A DNA stretch of 64,000 bases from Methylomonas rosea (GCF_024505055.1 NZ_JANIBL010000006.1:38330-102329); one strand, 5' to 3'; counted from the first letter of the stretch, positions 28,164 to 36,910 are shown. Notes: generated from the sequence alone by a model not told the origin. Numbers and translations are program-made.

Positions 28164-30629
28164 TCAGAACTTGACCGAAAAGTTGATCATCAGCTCGCGG
28201 GGCCTGCCACGGCTGCTTTGCGAGGGCCGGTACTGTTCGTCGAGCAGGTTTTTGCCCATCAGGTCTATGCTCATGCTATGCCCTCCCGCTTCCCAGGTAT
28301 AGCCGACCAGGGCGTTCAACAAGGCGTACGTTTGCCGCGAGGTGGCCGGGCTATCAGGCAACAAAGTCTGATCGAAGACCAGATTGACACCGCCGCCCAG
28401 ATGCAGGCCGCGCAGCGCCTCCACACTAAAGTCGTAACGCGTCCACAGGTTGGCCAGATGCGGCGCGCTCATTTGCAGCGGGGCGTTGTGGAAACGGTTG
28501 ACGTTCTTATAATTCGCCAGCCCGGCCGCGTCGAGCGAGCCAGGATCTTGGGCGAGGATGGCATGGTCCCGACCGCTGAATTCGCTGATCCTCGCGTCCA
28601 TGTAGCTATAGGACAGATACAGTTGCCAGTCGTCGGTCAGTTTAGCGGTGGCGTCCCATTCGATGCCGTGGGAACGCTGCTCACCGCTTTGCAGACCGTA
28701 AATTGTGATGCCGCCGGCGGAATTAGTCACCGCCAGATCGTTGACGATGTATTTATTACGGATATCGAAGTAAGTCAGCGTACTGGACAAACGACCGCCA
28801 AACCAGTCGGCCTTAATGCCGACATCATACCCCCAGCCCTCAGTCGGCTTGGGAATCGATAAGGTGCCATCCAGATTGTTGACCGGAAAAGTGCCGGGCA
28901 CGAAAGATTCGGCGTAACTGCCGAACAAGGACCATTCGGGTGTCAGTTTGTAGAGCAGGCCATATTGGGGCGTGACCGTGCTGGCGGTGGAAACTTGCGA
29001 TTGGTTGGTCAGCCGGTTTGTGTATTGGCTTTCGGTCGAAGTCCAGCGCCAACCTGTCAGCAGCAGTAAGCGGTCATCGAAGAAACCGAAGGTGGAACTG
29101 CCGTAAACCGATTTGTCCACGGCCTGCACATTTTCGTCGAGGCCGCTGGTCGTCAGCAGGGATGACGGTATCGCCGTATTGCGGTTCCAGGTATTGGGAT
29201 TGCCTAAATCCCACAAGGGTAAAGGCGAAGCAGTCGGATTACTGCCCAAGGCCGGATCATTCGCGGCCTGCCCCCCTGCGCGATGAAAATTGCGGTCTAT
29301 GTATTGACCGCCCAGCAGCAAACGCAGACTGGCGAAACCCAGGTCATACTTGCCCACGCCTTGCAGTTCTATCGTATCGTCGCGGTTGCTATAGATTTGC
29401 TGCCTGACCCGACGGCCCTGCATCAGCGTGGTGTTATTGACCATGCCGAGGTTGCCGGTAAACAGCGCATCGACATCGTATTCCAAATGCGAAAAGCCGG
29501 TACGCAGATTCCAGTGCTCGTCGGCCTTGAAGTCTATCCAGGTGCTGAGATTATGCGTGTTGCTATGCCGATAGTCACTGTAGGCCATGCTATTCCAATT
29601 ATTGGGCAGGCCCGGCACATCCACGCCCGAGAGGTTGGGATCGGCGGCTGTCGGCAACACGCCGACCTGCGTGCTGTAGCCGGGTTTTTGCATGAGCTGG
29701 GGTTCTTCGATTTTTTCGAAGTTTTCGTATTTTAACGAGACACTCAGGCGGTCGCTGGGTTGCCAAAGCAAAGAAGGCGAGATGTTCCATGAGTGCGCAT
29801 CATACGGTTCCCAGTAATGCATATCCTGGTCATAGGAAGCCGCCAGCCGGTAGAACAAGGTTTTGGTAGCTGGCCCCGTGACGTCGACATCGAAACGGTA
29901 CTCGCCGTAGGAGCCGTAGCGTGCATCGGCATTGGCGGCAAATTGACGTTGCGGATTTTTGGTGATGACGTTGACGATCCCGCCCGGCGCGACCTGACCG
30001 TACAGAAACGATGCCGGCCCTTTAACCACTTCAACCCGCGAGATATTGGTGAAATCCAGAACAGACGGGCCGTGGACGCCATCGCGCAGCGTGTGGATAT
30101 TGCCACCGGCCAATGATCCAACCGCGAAGCCGCGAATGGCCAGGTTGGCGTTGCCTTCGTTGAAGTCGTTGCTGCGATAGGTGACGCCAGGCGAATAACG
30201 GGCTATGTCGAAAATATCGCGGGGCTTTTGATCCTTGATGAAGGACTCGGTGAAGGCTTGGAGCGCAAACGGCAAATCGCTGATCGGCGCATCGAAACGG
30301 GAGCCGGACACCGAATTCGAGGCCAGGTATCCGCTATCGAGCTGGAGGGAGACATCGAAGGGCGACACCTTGACATTTACCAGCTCCACCAAATCCATAT
30401 CGGCGACATCCCTGCTTGCATCATGAAACTGTTCGGCGGCATTGGTCTCGATACCGGCATCCTCATCCGCCTTCGAATCAGCCGAAAAGGTCTGGCTAGA
30501 CTTCGCGGTATCAGCTACTAAGTCGCCGCCGATTTCCGCCGCCATAGTGATTGGCTGGCGCAGCACAGCAAACACAAAAGCCAATTTGACAGTCATGCCG
30601 ACGCCAAATTTAGACCAGCAGTCTCTCAT
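28164..30629 (-). CDS. TonB-dependent siderophore-type receptor leading a signalling operon
   Basis: An 821-residue outer-membrane receptor with a signal region (about 1-31, ending TMAAEIG) and an unusually long Asp/Ala-rich lead before the plug. The segment MDLVELVNVKVSPFDV and LPFALQAFTESFIKDQ starts the plug; then IARYSPGVTYR, LAIRGFA, LRDGVHG and VEVVKGPASFLYGQVAPGGIVNVITK follow. The barrel ends in MINFSVKF. A strong GGGGGGAT lies before the ATG. No Fur box is seen upstream. The gene is followed on the same strand by YfiR-like, hybrid kinase and GGDEF-EAL genes, which suggests the receptor or its ligand feeds a signal rather than, or as well as, nutrient uptake. No N-terminal FecA-type signalling domain is recognised. 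Confidence 0.87.
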   Translation of the reverse strand: MRDCWSKFGVGMTVKLAFVFAVLRQPITMAAEIGGDLVADTAKSSQTFSADSKADEDAGIETNAAEQFHDASRDVADMDLVELVNVKVSPFDVSLQLDSGYLASNSVSGSRFDAPISDLPFALQAFTESFIKDQKPRDIFDIARYSPGVTYRSNDFNEGNANLAIRGFAVGSLAGGNIHTLRDGVHGPSVLDFTNISRVEVVKGPASFLYGQVAPGGIVNVITKNPQRQFAANADARYGSYGEYRFDVDVTGPATKTLFYRLAASYDQDMHYWEPYDAHSWNISPSLLWQPSDRLSVSLKYENFEKIEEPQLMQKPGYSTQVGVLPTAADPNLSGVDVPGLPNNWNSMAYSDYRHSNTHNLSTWIDFKADEHWNLRTGFSHLEYDVDALFTGNLGMVNNTTLMQGRRVRQQIYSNRDDTIELQGVGKYDLGFASLRLLLGGQYIDRNFHRAGGQAANDPALGSNPTASPLPLWDLGNPNTWNRNTAIPSSLLTTSGLDENVQAVDKSVYGSSTFGFFDDRLLLLTGWRWTSTESQYTNRLTNQSQVSTASTVTPQYGLLYKLTPEWSLFGSYAESFVPGTFPVNNLDGTLSIPKPTEGWGYDVGIKADWFGGRLSSTLTYFDIRNKYIVNDLAVTNSAGGITIYGLQSGEQRSHGIEWDATAKLTDDWQLYLSYSYMDARISEFSGRDHAILAQDPGSLDAAGLANYKNVNRFHNAPLQMSAPHLANLWTRYDFSVEALRGLHLGGGVNLVFDQTLLPDSPATSRQTYALLNALVGYTWEAGGHSMSIDLMGKNLLDEQYRPSQSSRGRPRELMINFSVKF

Positions 30630-30823
30630 TTTGCATCCCCCCGGTGATTTAACGAAGATCTAGTTATTCTTTTTTCGAAACCGTGAGACAACACCCACCG
30701 TTTACTGAACAGCTTAGTTCAGCTGCCAATGGAGGGCAATTTCTATGACCGTGGGAGAGCGGAATTTCTCCTAACAGCCGGAGGGGATGGAAGAAACGGC
30801 GGCGTGGATTTAACTGCCGCTGT

Positions 30824-31267
30824 CTATTTGGCCTGACTCAACACGGTGGCCAAATTGACACCCTTGGGACTGGAAATACATAAAATAATAGGCCCGACGC
30901 TGAGCATCGCCAGCTTGTTGACGGCACCGACGATGACGATCTGTTCGATCTCGCCGAGGCCTAGAGAGGTTTCGCCGTGCTGAGCGGCGCGTATCGTTTC
31001 CTGAATGACCGCCCCGAATGCATCCATATTGGACGCTTCGGCGGACTGGGCCAGAATCAGGCCGTCGTGGTAGGCTGCACAGGCGCTTACGCCCTCAATC
31101 TTGACAACTTTATCCACCACAGCCTGCACGGCGTCGATAAATGCCGCGCGCTTTAGGCGGGTGGCTTCGCTGACATTGACGATGTCCGCCGCCGGTTGCC
31201 GGCGCGCGGCGAGATAGTCGTCGGCGAGCGTATCCAGCTGCGCCAACTGCGATTCAAACCAATGCAT
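30824..31267 (-). CDS. Roadblock/LC7 domain protein (longer of a pair)
   Basis: A 147-residue cytosolic protein. After a helical lead (residues 1-45), residues about 45-145 form a roadblock/LC7 fold: FIDAVQAVVDKVVKIEGVSACAAYHDGLILA, then AFGAVIQETIRAAQHGETSLGLGEIEQIVIVGAVNKLAMLSVGPIILCISSPKGVNLATV. Bacterial roadblock proteins (MglB type) usually act with a small GTPase in polarity or motility. No MglA-like GTPase is in the window. It lies 20 bases after another roadblock gene and closes the OmpA-V4R-roadblock-roadblock operon. Confidence 0.8.
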   Translation of the reverse strand: MHWFESQLAQLDTLADDYLAARRQPAADIVNVSEATRLKRAAFIDAVQAVVDKVVKIEGVSACAAYHDGLILAQSAEASNMDAFGAVIQETIRAAQHGETSLGLGEIEQIVIVGAVNKLAMLSVGPIILCISSPKGVNLATVLSQAK

Positions 31268-31287
31268 ATTCAGGCTCTAGGCAGCGG

Positions 31288-31701
31288 TTAATTGGCCAGA
31301 TAACTGGTGAACAATTTTTTCAATACCGGGATGGTTTCTTTCAATTCAAACCGCACCCGACCCAACAAGGCTTCCCGCTGGGTTACCAGAGCCAAAATGA
31401 AGCCCGCGTCTATCGGTGTTGATAAGATATAACCGTCGTTGTTTTCGCAAATCACCATGTTGGTCAAATGATGGCCGACGTGTTGCGCCGCTTTCGCCGC
31501 CGCGCCGAATACCACCTGCACGGAGGCGCCGATGGCGTCGGTGTTGATTTCGAAATCGCGGTGGATATGCGTGACAAAGCCGTCGCTATCGACAATGGCC
31601 GCCGCCGATACGCCCTGAATGTTCATCAGATTACGCAAGATGGAATCGATTTCGCTGTTCTGAGATTTTCGCGGGTCGAGAAATTGGACATTGCTACTCA
31701 T
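31288..31701 (-). CDS. Roadblock/LC7 domain protein (shorter of a pair)
   Basis: A 137-residue protein with a compact roadblock/LC7 fold: SEIDSILRNLMNIQGVSAAAIVDSDGFVTHI (N-terminal helix and strand), IGASVQVVFGAAAKAAQHVGHHLTNMVICENNDGYILSTPIDAGFILALVTQ, and a C-terminal helix with KETIPVLKKLFTSYL. Its close spacing to the second roadblock gene suggests the two make a heteromer, as roadblock proteins usually dimerise. AGGAGA precedes the start. Function in this organism is unknown. Confidence 0.83.
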   Translation of the reverse strand: MSSNVQFLDPRKSQNSEIDSILRNLMNIQGVSAAAIVDSDGFVTHIHRDFEINTDAIGASVQVVFGAAAKAAQHVGHHLTNMVICENNDGYILSTPIDAGFILALVTQREALLGRVRFELKETIPVLKKLFTSYLAN

Positions 31702-31734
31702 GTTGTTCTCCTGATTCTTTTAATAATTATCAAC

Positions 31735-32283
31735 CTACAGTAAATCGACGCGGATTAAACAAGTCTTGTCGCCCAGCGCATTGCACTTGGTTTCGGTCGC
31801 CTTCACGTTGCGATTAAAAAAGGTTCTGACGATGCCGCCGACCATGCCGGCTTCGAAATGACAGATAGGCGCGGAAACGTGATGAATGCCGGCGCAGGAT
31901 ACGCATTCGTCCACTCGCAATTCCAACACCCCCGCCGACAAATCTACTTTGTCCGGCACTACCAAACCGATGCTCAGCTGTCGGCACAGCAATTTGATTT
32001 TACCGACATAGGTTTCCAGATCCTTATCGATATTGGCGGCGGCAATCTGCCCCATCGCCAAACCCAAACTCTGGCCGGAATGGTAAACCAGCGACGGCGC
32101 GCCCTGCCCTAATATATCTTCCACGTTCGATCCCAGCGCCACCATGCGCAAGGCTTGAAACAAGCGGATCGGAATCAAGGGCCCCAAATCCTTGCGGTTT
32201 TCGATATCGAACTCGCCTGAAATAATGCCGTCGAGAATTTGCTGTTGGGCTATCTGATAGTCTGATTTAGTGTTTTGTATCAT
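31735..32283 (-). CDS. V4R (4-vinyl reductase) domain protein
   Basis: A 182-residue protein. The C-terminal half is the V4R small-molecule-binding domain, with clustered cysteines and histidines that may hold a metal: DECVSCAGIHHVSAPICHFEAGMVGGIVRTFF and the closing ATETKCNALGDKTCLIRV. The N-terminal half is helical (GPLIPIRLFQALRMVALGSNVEDILGQGA). V4R domains occur in sensor proteins and in bacteriochlorophyll-reductase relatives and may bind aromatic or hydrocarbon ligands. Being between an OmpA protein and two roadblock proteins points to a sensor for a polarity or envelope switch (inference). Confidence 0.83.
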   Translation of the reverse strand: MIQNTKSDYQIAQQQILDGIISGEFDIENRKDLGPLIPIRLFQALRMVALGSNVEDILGQGAPSLVYHSGQSLGLAMGQIAAANIDKDLETYVGKIKLLCRQLSIGLVVPDKVDLSAGVLELRVDECVSCAGIHHVSAPICHFEAGMVGGIVRTFFNRNVKATETKCNALGDKTCLIRVDLL

Positions 32284-32306
32284 GGCGTCTATCCTCTTTA
32301 ATTCGG

Positions 32307-33152
32307 TTAATTATCCACACACTGCAATTCGACCCGACGGTTTAAAGCCTGGCCCTCTTTGGTATCGTTCGGTGCCGCCGGTTTTCTCATGCCTTCCGAT
32401 GCGGTGAGGATGGCTTTTGCGCCGATACCGCTAGCGATCAATAATTTTTTTACCGCATTGGCCCGCGTTAAACCCAACTGTAAGTTGGCGGCATCGCTAC
32501 CCAAATTACAGGTATGCCCGTTCAGCTTAATCAGGTTTCGACAGTTTTTTGCCGCGCTTAATAGTTCGTTGGCGCTATTAGCCGATTCCGGCGTCAATTT
32601 GCTGGAGTCGAATTTGAAATATACGGTAAACGGCACCGCGGCAGACGCTTGAACGGCCTTATCCGGAGAAGATTTGGGAATACCTGCCGCTGTCGGTTCG
32701 GTGGGTAACTCCGGCAACGCGTCAGGGCTCTGAATGTCGGCATCGCCGGCGGCCGACTGTTGCGCGTTTTGATTTGCCGCCAGCGAGTGCTCCGGTTTAG
32801 CTTCGGCAACCAAAGTTGGAGCCGCTTCGGCAGGGGGCTTCGGCGCTGGGGTATCAGTATTTTCTGAGGCTACAAGCGGTGTTGACGCCGGGCTTTTGAC
32901 TGGCGCCGCCTGTTTATCCAGGGCTGCGGTCTGGGTGATGGCTTCCGGCTTTTGCGTTAAATCCGGCACTAACACCGCCAGCAAGGCCAGTGAACCAATC
33001 ACGCCAAGCAACCAGGGCACATTGCTGTGCATAGGCTTTTTTAGGGTTTTGTCTGACTTGCCTTGCGGATTGCCGGATTTCAGCCGCGCTTTATCCGTGG
33101 ACGGAATAATGCCATCCAGGCCGTCGTGATCGAGTGATCGAGGTTTTTTCAT
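32307..33152 (-). CDS. OmpA-family peptidoglycan-binding protein with single N-terminal anchor
   Basis: A 281-residue protein: a basic cytosolic lead (1-42), one membrane helix (about 46-64, VPWLLGVIGSLALLAVLVP), a long Ala/Pro/Glu-rich periplasmic linker, and a C-terminal OmpA/MotB-like domain (about 178-281): VYFKFDSSKLTPESANSANELLSAA, LNGHTCNLGSDAANLQLGLTRANAVKKLL and NRRVELQCVDN. The domain keeps the Asp and Arg positions expected to hold diaminopimelate, so it can bind the cell wall. It opens the minus-strand operon with the V4R and roadblock genes. Confidence 0.85.
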   Translation of the reverse strand: MKKPRSLDHDGLDGIIPSTDKARLKSGNPQGKSDKTLKKPMHSNVPWLLGVIGSLALLAVLVPDLTQKPEAITQTAALDKQAAPVKSPASTPLVASENTDTPAPKPPAEAAPTLVAEAKPEHSLAANQNAQQSAAGDADIQSPDALPELPTEPTAAGIPKSSPDKAVQASAAVPFTVYFKFDSSKLTPESANSANELLSAAKNCRNLIKLNGHTCNLGSDAANLQLGLTRANAVKKLLIASGIGAKAILTASEGMRKPAAPNDTKEGQALNRRVELQCVDN

Positions 33153-33480
33153 GGAATTCCCTTAAGTTCCGTTTGCCGGAAGCCTGCTGAATGTTTGCAG
33201 GGACAGTGTGAGCAAGCAACGACTTAAATCTGTTCGGCTATCATATGCAAGTTTCCAATCAGAATCAAAAATCATGCTGGTTCAAATAATTAAATATTAG
33301 GATTTGACACTGAACCACTTAAGTGAATAGTAAAATCAACCCGATACCGTGCCTTCGAAAGCCGGCGAAGTAAATGTTTATTCCACTGAACTTCGCTACA
33401 CTTGATAATAAAGGCGGCAAAGAACGCCCCCACTTAAGCAAGGATGACTAACATCCTGATATCGATTTCGAGAATCCGCT
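33153..33480. promoter_or_regulatory. 328-base divergent promoter gap between OmpA and EAL genes
   Basis: No gene is seen. The palindrome CACTTAAGTG lies at 33316-33325. A TTGACA at 33304-33309 with TAGTAA at 33328-33333 (18 bases apart) could be a promoter for the EAL gene, though a long leader of about 150 bases would follow. The opposite operon must also start here. Neither is certain. Confidence 0.35.
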
Positions 33481-34275
33481 ATGCCAGAAAAAACCGCGCA
33501 AAATTCCCCGCAAGCCCACACCAATTCCGACCTACCCAGTTGTAATCGCTGCCAGGACCTCGATGAGTTGGATTTCGACTTTAGTTTTGCCTATCAACCC
33601 ATCGTCAATTTTTTTGCCCGGACCGTTTTTGCGCACGAAGCCTTGGTGCGCGGGGTTAACGGCGAATCGGCCGCATCGGTGTTAGGCAAAGTGACCGACG
33701 CCAACCGCTATCGCTTCGACCAAAGCTGCCGGATAAAAGCCGTAGAAGGCGCAGCCAAATTGGGTATACAAGAGTTTGTATCGATAAATTTTATGCCGAA
33801 TGCGGTTTACCAACCCGAAGCCTGCATCCGTTCAACTTTTGACGCGGCGCAACGCTACAATTTTTCCAAAGATCGCATCATTTTCGAAGTGGTTGAGGGC
33901 GAGGACGTTTCCGACCGTCCGCATTTAATCAATATATTCACCGAATACCGCCGCTTCGGCTTTAAAACCGCAATCGACGATTTCGGTGCGGGCTACGCCG
34001 GCCTGAACCTGCTCGCCGAATTCCAGCCTGATGTGCTTAAACTGGACATGGATCTGATACGCGATATCAACCTTAGCAAACCCAAACAGGCGATTGTCAC
34101 CGGGGTTGTGCAAATCTGCCGCGAACTCGGCATCGAAGTGCTGGCGGAAGGCATTGAAACCAAGGCCGAGCGGGATTTTCTGCTGGCCTGCGGCGTCACG
34201 CTGTTTCAAGGTTACTTATTCTGCAAACCTGCATTTCAGGCTATCGGCCAAATCAATCCGGACGCTTGGTCATAG
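33481..34275 (+). CDS. Stand-alone EAL domain protein, YcgF/BluF-type
   Basis: A 264-residue cytosolic protein. Residues 20-35 (CNRCQDLDELDFDFSFAYQPIV) and HEALVRG match the EAL part of BLUF-EAL proteins (YcgF/BluF), but no BLUF domain is encoded. The catalytic pattern is fairly complete: Gln (YQPIV), EALVRG, Asn (SINFMPN), Glu (EVVEGE), DDFGAGYAG, Lys (VLKLDMDL), EGIET and GYLF. In E. coli YcgF/BluF the related EAL domain has no phosphodiesterase activity and acts on MlrA, so activity here is not sure. It is divergent from the OmpA-V4R-roadblock operon and ends 15 bases from amrS. Confidence 0.88.
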   Translation: MPEKTAQNSPQAHTNSDLPSCNRCQDLDELDFDFSFAYQPIVNFFARTVFAHEALVRGVNGESAASVLGKVTDANRYRFDQSCRIKAVEGAAKLGIQEFVSINFMPNAVYQPEACIRSTFDAAQRYNFSKDRIIFEVVEGEDVSDRPHLINIFTEYRRFGFKTAIDDFGAGYAGLNLLAEFQPDVLKLDMDLIRDINLSKPKQAIVTGVVQICRELGIEVLAEGIETKAERDFLLACGVTLFQGYLFCKPAFQAIGQINPDAWS

Positions 34276-34290
34276 CGGTAAACCAGCCAG

Positions 34291-35373
34291 TTAAAACTTT
34301 ACGGCCTGGCGTTTAGCGCCCCAATCGCCCGGTAAGGGATTAAATACACCCGCACAGGCACTACCGCAAAACCGGCAATTGCCGGCGGCATCCAAATTCC
34401 AATCCGACAACTCATACCAGTCGCGACCGATCAAAATTTTGCCGCAACTGTGGCAATACGTACTCTCCGCCGACTTATCATGAACATTGCCGACATAGGC
34501 GTAACGCACGCCGTTTTTAAAGGCAATGCTGCGTGCCGACAATAAAGTCGAACGTGGCGTGGGCGGCGTATCCGTCATTTTCCAATCCGGATGAAAGGCG
34601 GTGAAATGCATGGGTACATCCGCTCCCAAATACTCGACCACCCATTGCGTCATCGCTTCCAATTCGGCCTCTGAATCATTGGCGCCGGGAATCAGTAGCG
34701 TGGTTAACTCCAACCAGACCGGGGTTTCGTGTTTCAAAAACTGCAAGGTTTCCAGCACCGGCTGCAAATGGCCGCCGGTGATTTTGTGATAAAAATCCTC
34801 GGAAAAGGCTTTTAGATCGACATTGGCGGCATCCATGTAACGGTAAAATTCAGAGCGCGGCTCGGCGCAGACATAGCCTGCCGTGACCGCTACCGACTTC
34901 AATCCCAGCTCCCGACAGGCTTGGGCCGTATCGATGGCGTATTCGTGAAAGATCACTGGGTCGTTGTAGGTATAGGCCACGCTGCTGCAACCGTGTTCCA
35001 AAGCGGCCCTGGCGATTGCTTCCGGCGCAGCGCGGCTCATCAGCGTGTCCATCTCCCGCGACTTGCTGATGTCCCAATTCTGGCAAAACTTGCAGGCCAA
35101 ATTGCAGCCGGCGGTGCCGAAGGAAAAAATCGGTGTGCCGGGTAGAAAATGGTTCAGCGGCTTTTTCTCGATAGGATCGATGGCAAAACCGCTGGAGCGG
35201 CCGTAACTGGTCATCACGATTTGCCCATCCAGATTCTGGCGGACAAAACACAATCCGCGCTGGCCTTCATGCAATTTGCAAAAGCGCGGACACAGGTCGC
35301 ACTGCACCTTGCCGTCCGCCAAAACATGCCAGTAGCGGGTGGCAGCAGTATCTGCGCTGAGTAGAGTAGTCAT
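34291..35373 (-). CDS. amrS: AmmeMemoRadiSam system radical SAM enzyme
   Basis: A 360-residue cytosolic radical SAM protein. The 4Fe-4S cysteines are Cys90, Cys94 and Cys97 (AGCNLACKFCQNW). An N-terminal cysteine group at 25, 28, 32 and 42 and a C-terminal pair of CxxC motifs (CHSCGK, CRFCGS) may hold further metal. It carries the GRSSGFAIDPIEKKPLNHFLPGT segment of the AmrS/pyruvate-formate-lyase-activating-like group. It is encoded divergently, 154 bases from amrB-amrA; the three together form the AmmeMemoRadiSam system, whose reaction is not established to my knowledge. Confidence 0.92.
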   Translation of the reverse strand: MTTLLSADTAATRYWHVLADGKVQCDLCPRFCKLHEGQRGLCFVRQNLDGQIVMTSYGRSSGFAIDPIEKKPLNHFLPGTPIFSFGTAGCNLACKFCQNWDISKSREMDTLMSRAAPEAIARAALEHGCSSVAYTYNDPVIFHEYAIDTAQACRELGLKSVAVTAGYVCAEPRSEFYRYMDAANVDLKAFSEDFYHKITGGHLQPVLETLQFLKHETPVWLELTTLLIPGANDSEAELEAMTQWVVEYLGADVPMHFTAFHPDWKMTDTPPTPRSTLLSARSIAFKNGVRYAYVGNVHDKSAESTYCHSCGKILIGRDWYELSDWNLDAAGNCRFCGSACAGVFNPLPGDWGAKRQAVKF

Positions 35374-35527
35374 GGCGATGCTCCTTGAACCCCAAGCATA
35401 AAATCGGGTCGTTATCCGCTAGAGTTAGCAGTAGAATAAACCTTAGGCGAGCGGGGTATTCAATTTTTTAATACTCCCCGCCAAACCGGCCTCTGATCGT
35501 ATTAAAACTTTAAAAAAGGATCAGCGC

Positions 35528-36307
35528 ATGAACAGAAAACCCGCCGTAGCAGGACGGTTTTATCCTGCCCACCCCCAACAACTCCATGACGCGGTCTCCG
35601 GCTATTTGCGGGACGTGTGCCAAACCGGCAAAGTACCCAAAGCCATGATAGTGCCGCATGCCGGCTACATTTATTCCGGACCTATAGCCGCTACCGCCTA
35701 TGCCCGTTTAAAGCCGGCCGCTGCCAGTATTACCCGCGTCGTACTGATCGGCCCCTCGCATCGCGTAGCGTTTCGCGGCTTGGCGGTCAGTAGAACCCAC
35801 GCTTACAGCACACCGCTCGGCGATGTTGAGGTGGACAGAACCGCTATTGAAGCCTTGGTGAAATTGCCATTTGTGGAGTACATCGAGCAAGCCCACACTC
35901 TGGAACACAGTCTGGAAGTACATCTGCCGTTTTTGCAGGCAGTACTACAGCAATTCACACTGGTCCCCATCGTGGCCGGGGACGCCAGTCCCGAGCAAGT
36001 CAGTCAGGCTCTGGAGCTGTTGTGGGGCGGCGATGAAACCTTGCTGGTGATCAGCTCGGACCTCAGCCATTATCACGACTACGATACCGCCAAACGCCTG
36101 GATCAGGCGACCAGCCGGATGATAGAGCATTTGCAATACACCGAAATTTGCGGCGAAGCGGCCTGCGGCAAAGTACCGGTCAACGGCTTGTTGAAACTGC
36201 TGCAACAAAAAAATCTATCGATTAAAACCATAGACCTGCGAAATTCCGGCGACACGGCCGGCGATAAACAGCAAGTGGTGGGGTACGGTGCGTATGTCGT
36301 TGACTGA
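35528..36307 (+). CDS. amrB: AmmeMemoRadiSam system protein B (Memo-like)
   Basis: A 259-residue protein of the Memo/AmrB family, related in fold to LigB-type dioxygenases. The visible signature is VAGRFYPA at the start, MIVPHAGYIYSGP with a conserved His, the VVLIGPSHRVAFRGLAVS block, EHSLEVHLPFLQ and the ISSDLSHYHDYDTAKRLD motif. These His and Cys residues line the possible metal site in homologues. AAAAGGA lies about five bases before the ATG. It overlaps the start of amrA by about 14-20 bases, showing tight coupling. Confidence 0.93.
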   Translation: MNRKPAVAGRFYPAHPQQLHDAVSGYLRDVCQTGKVPKAMIVPHAGYIYSGPIAATAYARLKPAAASITRVVLIGPSHRVAFRGLAVSRTHAYSTPLGDVEVDRTAIEALVKLPFVEYIEQAHTLEHSLEVHLPFLQAVLQQFTLVPIVAGDASPEQVSQALELLWGGDETLLVISSDLSHYHDYDTAKRLDQATSRMIEHLQYTEICGEAACGKVPVNGLLKLLQQKNLSIKTIDLRNSGDTAGDKQQVVGYGAYVVD

Positions 36308-36851
36308 ACCCCTGCGGAAACAGTTACTGGAGCTGGCCCGGCAATCCATAGTTCACGGCCTGCAAACCGGTCGGCCGCTGCCGGTTAATCTGGCCGACTA
36401 TCCGGCGGAATTGCGCCAAACCCGCGCCACATTCGTCACGCTGGAACGCGGCGGCCAGTTGCGCGGCTGCATAGGTATGCTGGAAGCGGTGCGGCCTTTG
36501 GCAGAAGACGTGACCGAGAATGCCTTTGCCGCAGCGTTCCGGGATCGGCGCTTTTCGCCTCTGACCAACGAGGAACTGGCGGATCTTGATCTGCATATCT
36601 CCGTGCTTAGCCCCGCCGTCGCGCTGAAATTTAATTCAGAAGCGGACCTGATCGCGCAACTTCGTCCCGGCATGGACGGCATCATCTTGCAGGAAGGCAG
36701 CCGGCGCGGCACCTTCCTGCCCTCGGTGTGGGAGGATTTACCCAATCCCAAGCAATTTTTGCAACACCTGAAACAAAAGGCCGGTTTACCCGCCGCCTAT
36801 TGGTCGGACACTATTCGAGCCTATCGCTATACCACAGAGATGTTCGGCTGA
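36288..36851 (+). CDS. amrA: AmmeMemoRadiSam system protein A (AMMECR1 domain)
   Basis: A 187-residue protein of the AMMECR1 family. The invariant LRGCIG hexapeptide is present near residue 60, followed by AFAAAFRDRRFSPLTNEEL, LDLHISVLSP, GMDGIILQEGSRRGTFLPSVWED and a C-terminal segment ending RAYRYTTEMF. The start may be the GTG at 36288 or, two codons on, the ATG at 36294; GTGGGG upstream suits either. Both overlap the end of amrB. It completes the trio with amrB and the divergent amrS. Confidence 0.92.
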   Translation: MRMSLTEPLRKQLLELARQSIVHGLQTGRPLPVNLADYPAELRQTRATFVTLERGGQLRGCIGMLEAVRPLAEDVTENAFAAAFRDRRFSPLTNEELADLDLHISVLSPAVALKFNSEADLIAQLRPGMDGIILQEGSRRGTFLPSVWEDLPNPKQFLQHLKQKAGLPAAYWSDTIRAYRYTTEMFG

Positions 36852-36910
36852 CAGGCAACCGTTTCCTGCGCCGCCAACCCAAGTAAATCCTGCCCTGGCG
36901 GCCTTTGATC

